DNA of 64,000 nucleotides from Neoroseomonas eburnea (GTDB lineage: Bacteria; Pseudomonadota; Alphaproteobacteria; Acetobacterales; Acetobacteraceae), in assembly GCF_018129005.1 (NCBI RefSeq), contig NZ_JAAEDL010000019.1, positions 51,516 to 115,515 of the forward strand, in the 5' to 3' direction. The notes beneath the pieces are model-generated. The model made no database searches, had not been told where the DNA came from, and saw only the letters and a list, made by a program, of their open reading frames with translations. This document shows positions 62,574-64,000 of this stretch, in pieces. The stretch's first letter is position 1. Every line of letters begins with the position of its first letter. The translations under genes and the position numbers were made by a program.

Positions 62574-64000
62574 ATGCTTCCAGCCGAGCTGAACCAGAAG
62601 TACGAGGTGCGCGGCACGCTCGGCGCCGGCGCCATGGGCACGGTCTACGACGCGGTGGACCGCATCATCGAGCGGCGCGTCGCCATCAAGGTCGTCAAGG
62701 TCCCCTCGGCCAACGACCCCGAGGCGGTGGAGGCGCATGCCCGCTTCCGGCGGGAAGCCCAGGCCGCCGGCCGCCTCTCCCACCCCAACATCGTGGGTGT
62801 CTACGACTACGGCGAGAATGCCGAGCAGGCCTGGATCGTGATGGAGCTGGTCGAGGGTGGGTCCCTCAAGGGCCGGCTCGACAAGAACGAGCGCTTCACC
62901 ATCCCCGAGATCGTGCGGATCATGGGCGAGGTCTGCGCGGCGCTGAACTATTCCCACCAGCGCGGCGTGGTGCACCGGGACATCAAGCCCGGCAACATCA
63001 TGATGACCACCGACGGGCAGGTGAAGATCGCCGATTTCGGCATCGCCCGGCTCGAGAACTCCTCGATGACACAGGTGGGCACGCTGATCGGCACGCCCTC
63101 CTACATGGCGCCGGAGCAGTTCCGTGGCGAGCCGGTGGACCTGCGGGCGGACATCTGGGCCGCCGGCGTGATGCTGTATCAGCTCCTGACCGGGGAGAAG
63201 CCCTTCGAAGGCGGGTTCTCCGCGGTGATGCACAAGGCGCTGCACACGGAGCCGCCGCCGCCGTCCCAGCTTTCCGTCACGACGCCCCGTGCCTTCGACG
63301 GCGTCATCGCCCGCGCGCTGGCGAAGCGGCCGGATGACCGCTTCCGCTCCGCCGCCGAGTTCGGGGAAGCGATCCGCACCGCGGCCGCCGCGCCCGCTTC
63401 GGCACCGGAACCGGGCGGCCTGCCCGGGCTGCCGGGGCTGAACGAGGATGCGACGGTGGTTTCCGCGCGCCCCGTGGGCGGCGGCACCGTGCAGCGCCCG
63501 GCCCCCCAGACGCCGCAGCCGCCCACCCCGGGCGGGGCGGGGGAGAAGAAGGGCGCGCCGGTCGCGGCGATCGCCGGCGGCGCAGGGGCGCTGGTCGTCG
63601 CTGCGGCGGCGGGGTGGTATTTCCTCGTTGGGCCGGGCGCCGGGCCGGATCCGGCGCTGCTGGAGCGCCAGCGCCAGGAACAGCTCGCCCGTGAAGCCGC
63701 CGAACGCGAGGCCGCCGCACGCGCCCAGGCGCAGGCTGCCGCCGAACAGGCCGCCAGGGAGGCCGCCGCGCGCGAGCAGGCGGCACGCGAACTGGCCGCA
63801 CGCGAAGCTGCCGCGCGTGAGCAGGCAGCACGCGAGCAGGCAGCGCGCGAGCAAGCCCAGCGCGAGGCCGCCGCACGCGAACAGGCTGCTGCCGAGGCCC
63901 AGGCCCGGGCGGCGCGCGAGCAGGCCGCCGCCGAGCAGGCTGCGCGCGAGGCCGCGGCGCGCGAGGCCGCCGCACGCAATGCCGCCGCCCGCGAGCAGGC
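62574..64000 (+). CDS. Hanks-type Ser/Thr protein kinase, cut by the window end
   Basis: The 5' part of a kinase gene. The glycine loop is GTLGAGAMGTVYDA, the catalytic Lys is K39, HRDIKPGN holds D136, and DFG is at 154-156 with SYMAPEQ as the P+1 region. A Pro/Gly linker (about 270-328) leads to one transmembrane helix (about 329-352), then a periplasmic Ala/Arg/Glu/Gln-rich repeat running past the window end. The overall shape resembles PknB-type receptors, but no PASTA domain is visible so far. It follows the CHAT gene after 123 bases that may hold its own promoter. Confidence 0.92.
   Translation, partial: MLPAELNQKYEVRGTLGAGAMGTVYDAVDRIIERRVAIKVVKVPSANDPEAVEAHARFRREAQAAGRLSHPNIVGVYDYGENAEQAWIVMELVEGGSLKGRLDKNERFTIPEIVRIMGEVCAALNYSHQRGVVHRDIKPGNIMMTTDGQVKIADFGIARLENSSMTQVGTLIGTPSYMAPEQFRGEPVDLRADIWAAGVMLYQLLTGEKPFEGGFSAVMHKALHTEPPPPSQLSVTTPRAFDGVIARALAKRPDDRFRSAAEFGEAIRTAAAAPASAPEPGGLPGLPGLNEDATVVSARPVGGGTVQRPAPQTPQPPTPGGAGEKKGAPVAAIAGGAGALVVAAAAGWYFLVGPGAGPDPALLERQRQEQLAREAAEREAAARAQAQAAAEQAAREAAAREQAARELAAREAAAREQAAREQAAREQAQREAAAREQAAAEAQARAAREQAAAEQAAREAAAREAAARNAAAREQ
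63657..64000 (+). repeat. Degenerate AAREQ-type repeat in the kinase periplasmic tail
   Basis: From residue 362 on, the coding sequence repeats units such as AAREQ, AAREA and AAAR, with the DNA phased at about 15 bases. The result is a long charged helix or coiled coil. It is a likely site of slippage and length variation between strains. The end is not in the window. Confidence 0.75.

Noticed and set aside
63657..64000. CRISPR-like periodic sequence at the right end
   Set aside because: The 15-base periodicity is a coding Ala/Arg/Glu repeat with no spacers.

Overview
The window is very GC-rich DNA, close to 70 percent GC with strong G/C bias at third codon positions. It is packed with genes and fits an alphaproteobacterium of the Acetobacteraceae, Roseomonas-like. 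That placement is an inference from composition, from the block rpsB-tsf-pyrH-frr-uppS-cdsA-dxr-rseP-bamA-ompH-lpxD-fabZ-lpxA-lpxI, and from the family mix. No rRNA, CRISPR array, transposase or phage module is visible. There is one tRNA (His).

Layout. 1-1.9 kb: the start of a YcjX-type P-loop ATPase gene, divergent from a His-rich PadR regulator coupled to a DUF2218 gene, with a dyad operator between them. 1.9-16.3 kb: a minus-strand housekeeping block for translation (rpsB, tsf, frr), UMP kinase, isoprenoid and undecaprenyl synthesis (dxr, uppS), CDP-diglyceride (cdsA), envelope protease (rseP), outer-membrane assembly (bamA, ompH) and lipid A (lpxD, fabZ, lpxA, lpxI), ending in gloA. 16.5-23.1 kb: an acyltransferase, a Tat-exported PhoD phosphatase, aspartate dehydrogenase, a small membrane protein, an aminotransferase and an NTF2-like protein. 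23.1-26.7 kb: bdhA-adc-patatin (ketone-body/PHB type) and alkA. 26.8-28.9 kb: an OmpR/EnvZ-type two-component pair. 29.1-32.1 kb: three Tad-type pseudopilin genes without the pilus machinery. 32.4-36.7 kb: lemA and an M48 protease, a racemase-like gene, a secreted hypothetical and an MFS transporter. 36.9-39.6 kb: tRNA-His, an FkbM methyltransferase, an SDR lacking its catalytic residues, and a secreted hypothetical. 39.6-46.3 kb: a hydantoinase/dihydropyrimidinase, a P450, a 977-residue three-part oxidoreductase fusion and an OmpA-like protein. 46.5-64 kb: a two-partner secretion locus made of a TpsB transporter, a 3,729-residue TpsA exoprotein, a CHAT-protease lipoprotein and a membrane Ser/Thr kinase cut by the window end.

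The most interesting locus is the last one. TpsB should export TpsA. TpsA has exactly two cysteines, placed near the C-terminus like the anchoring hook of Haemophilus HMW1. The next gene, four bases on, encodes a lipoprotein with an intact CHAT His/Cys pair. A Hanks-type kinase follows. Together they suggest a surface adhesin with a dedicated processing or signalling protease. Second in interest is the single-chain fusion of HcnA-, HcnB- and HcnC-like parts.

Between genes there are several structured repeats: R1 (two copies, opposite orientation, with conserved hairpins), R2 (two copies, one expanded by a perfect 26-bp inverted repeat), R3 (an alphaproteobacterial type with a perfect 12-bp hairpin), and a long inverted repeat that fills the gap between phoD and the aspartate dehydrogenase gene.
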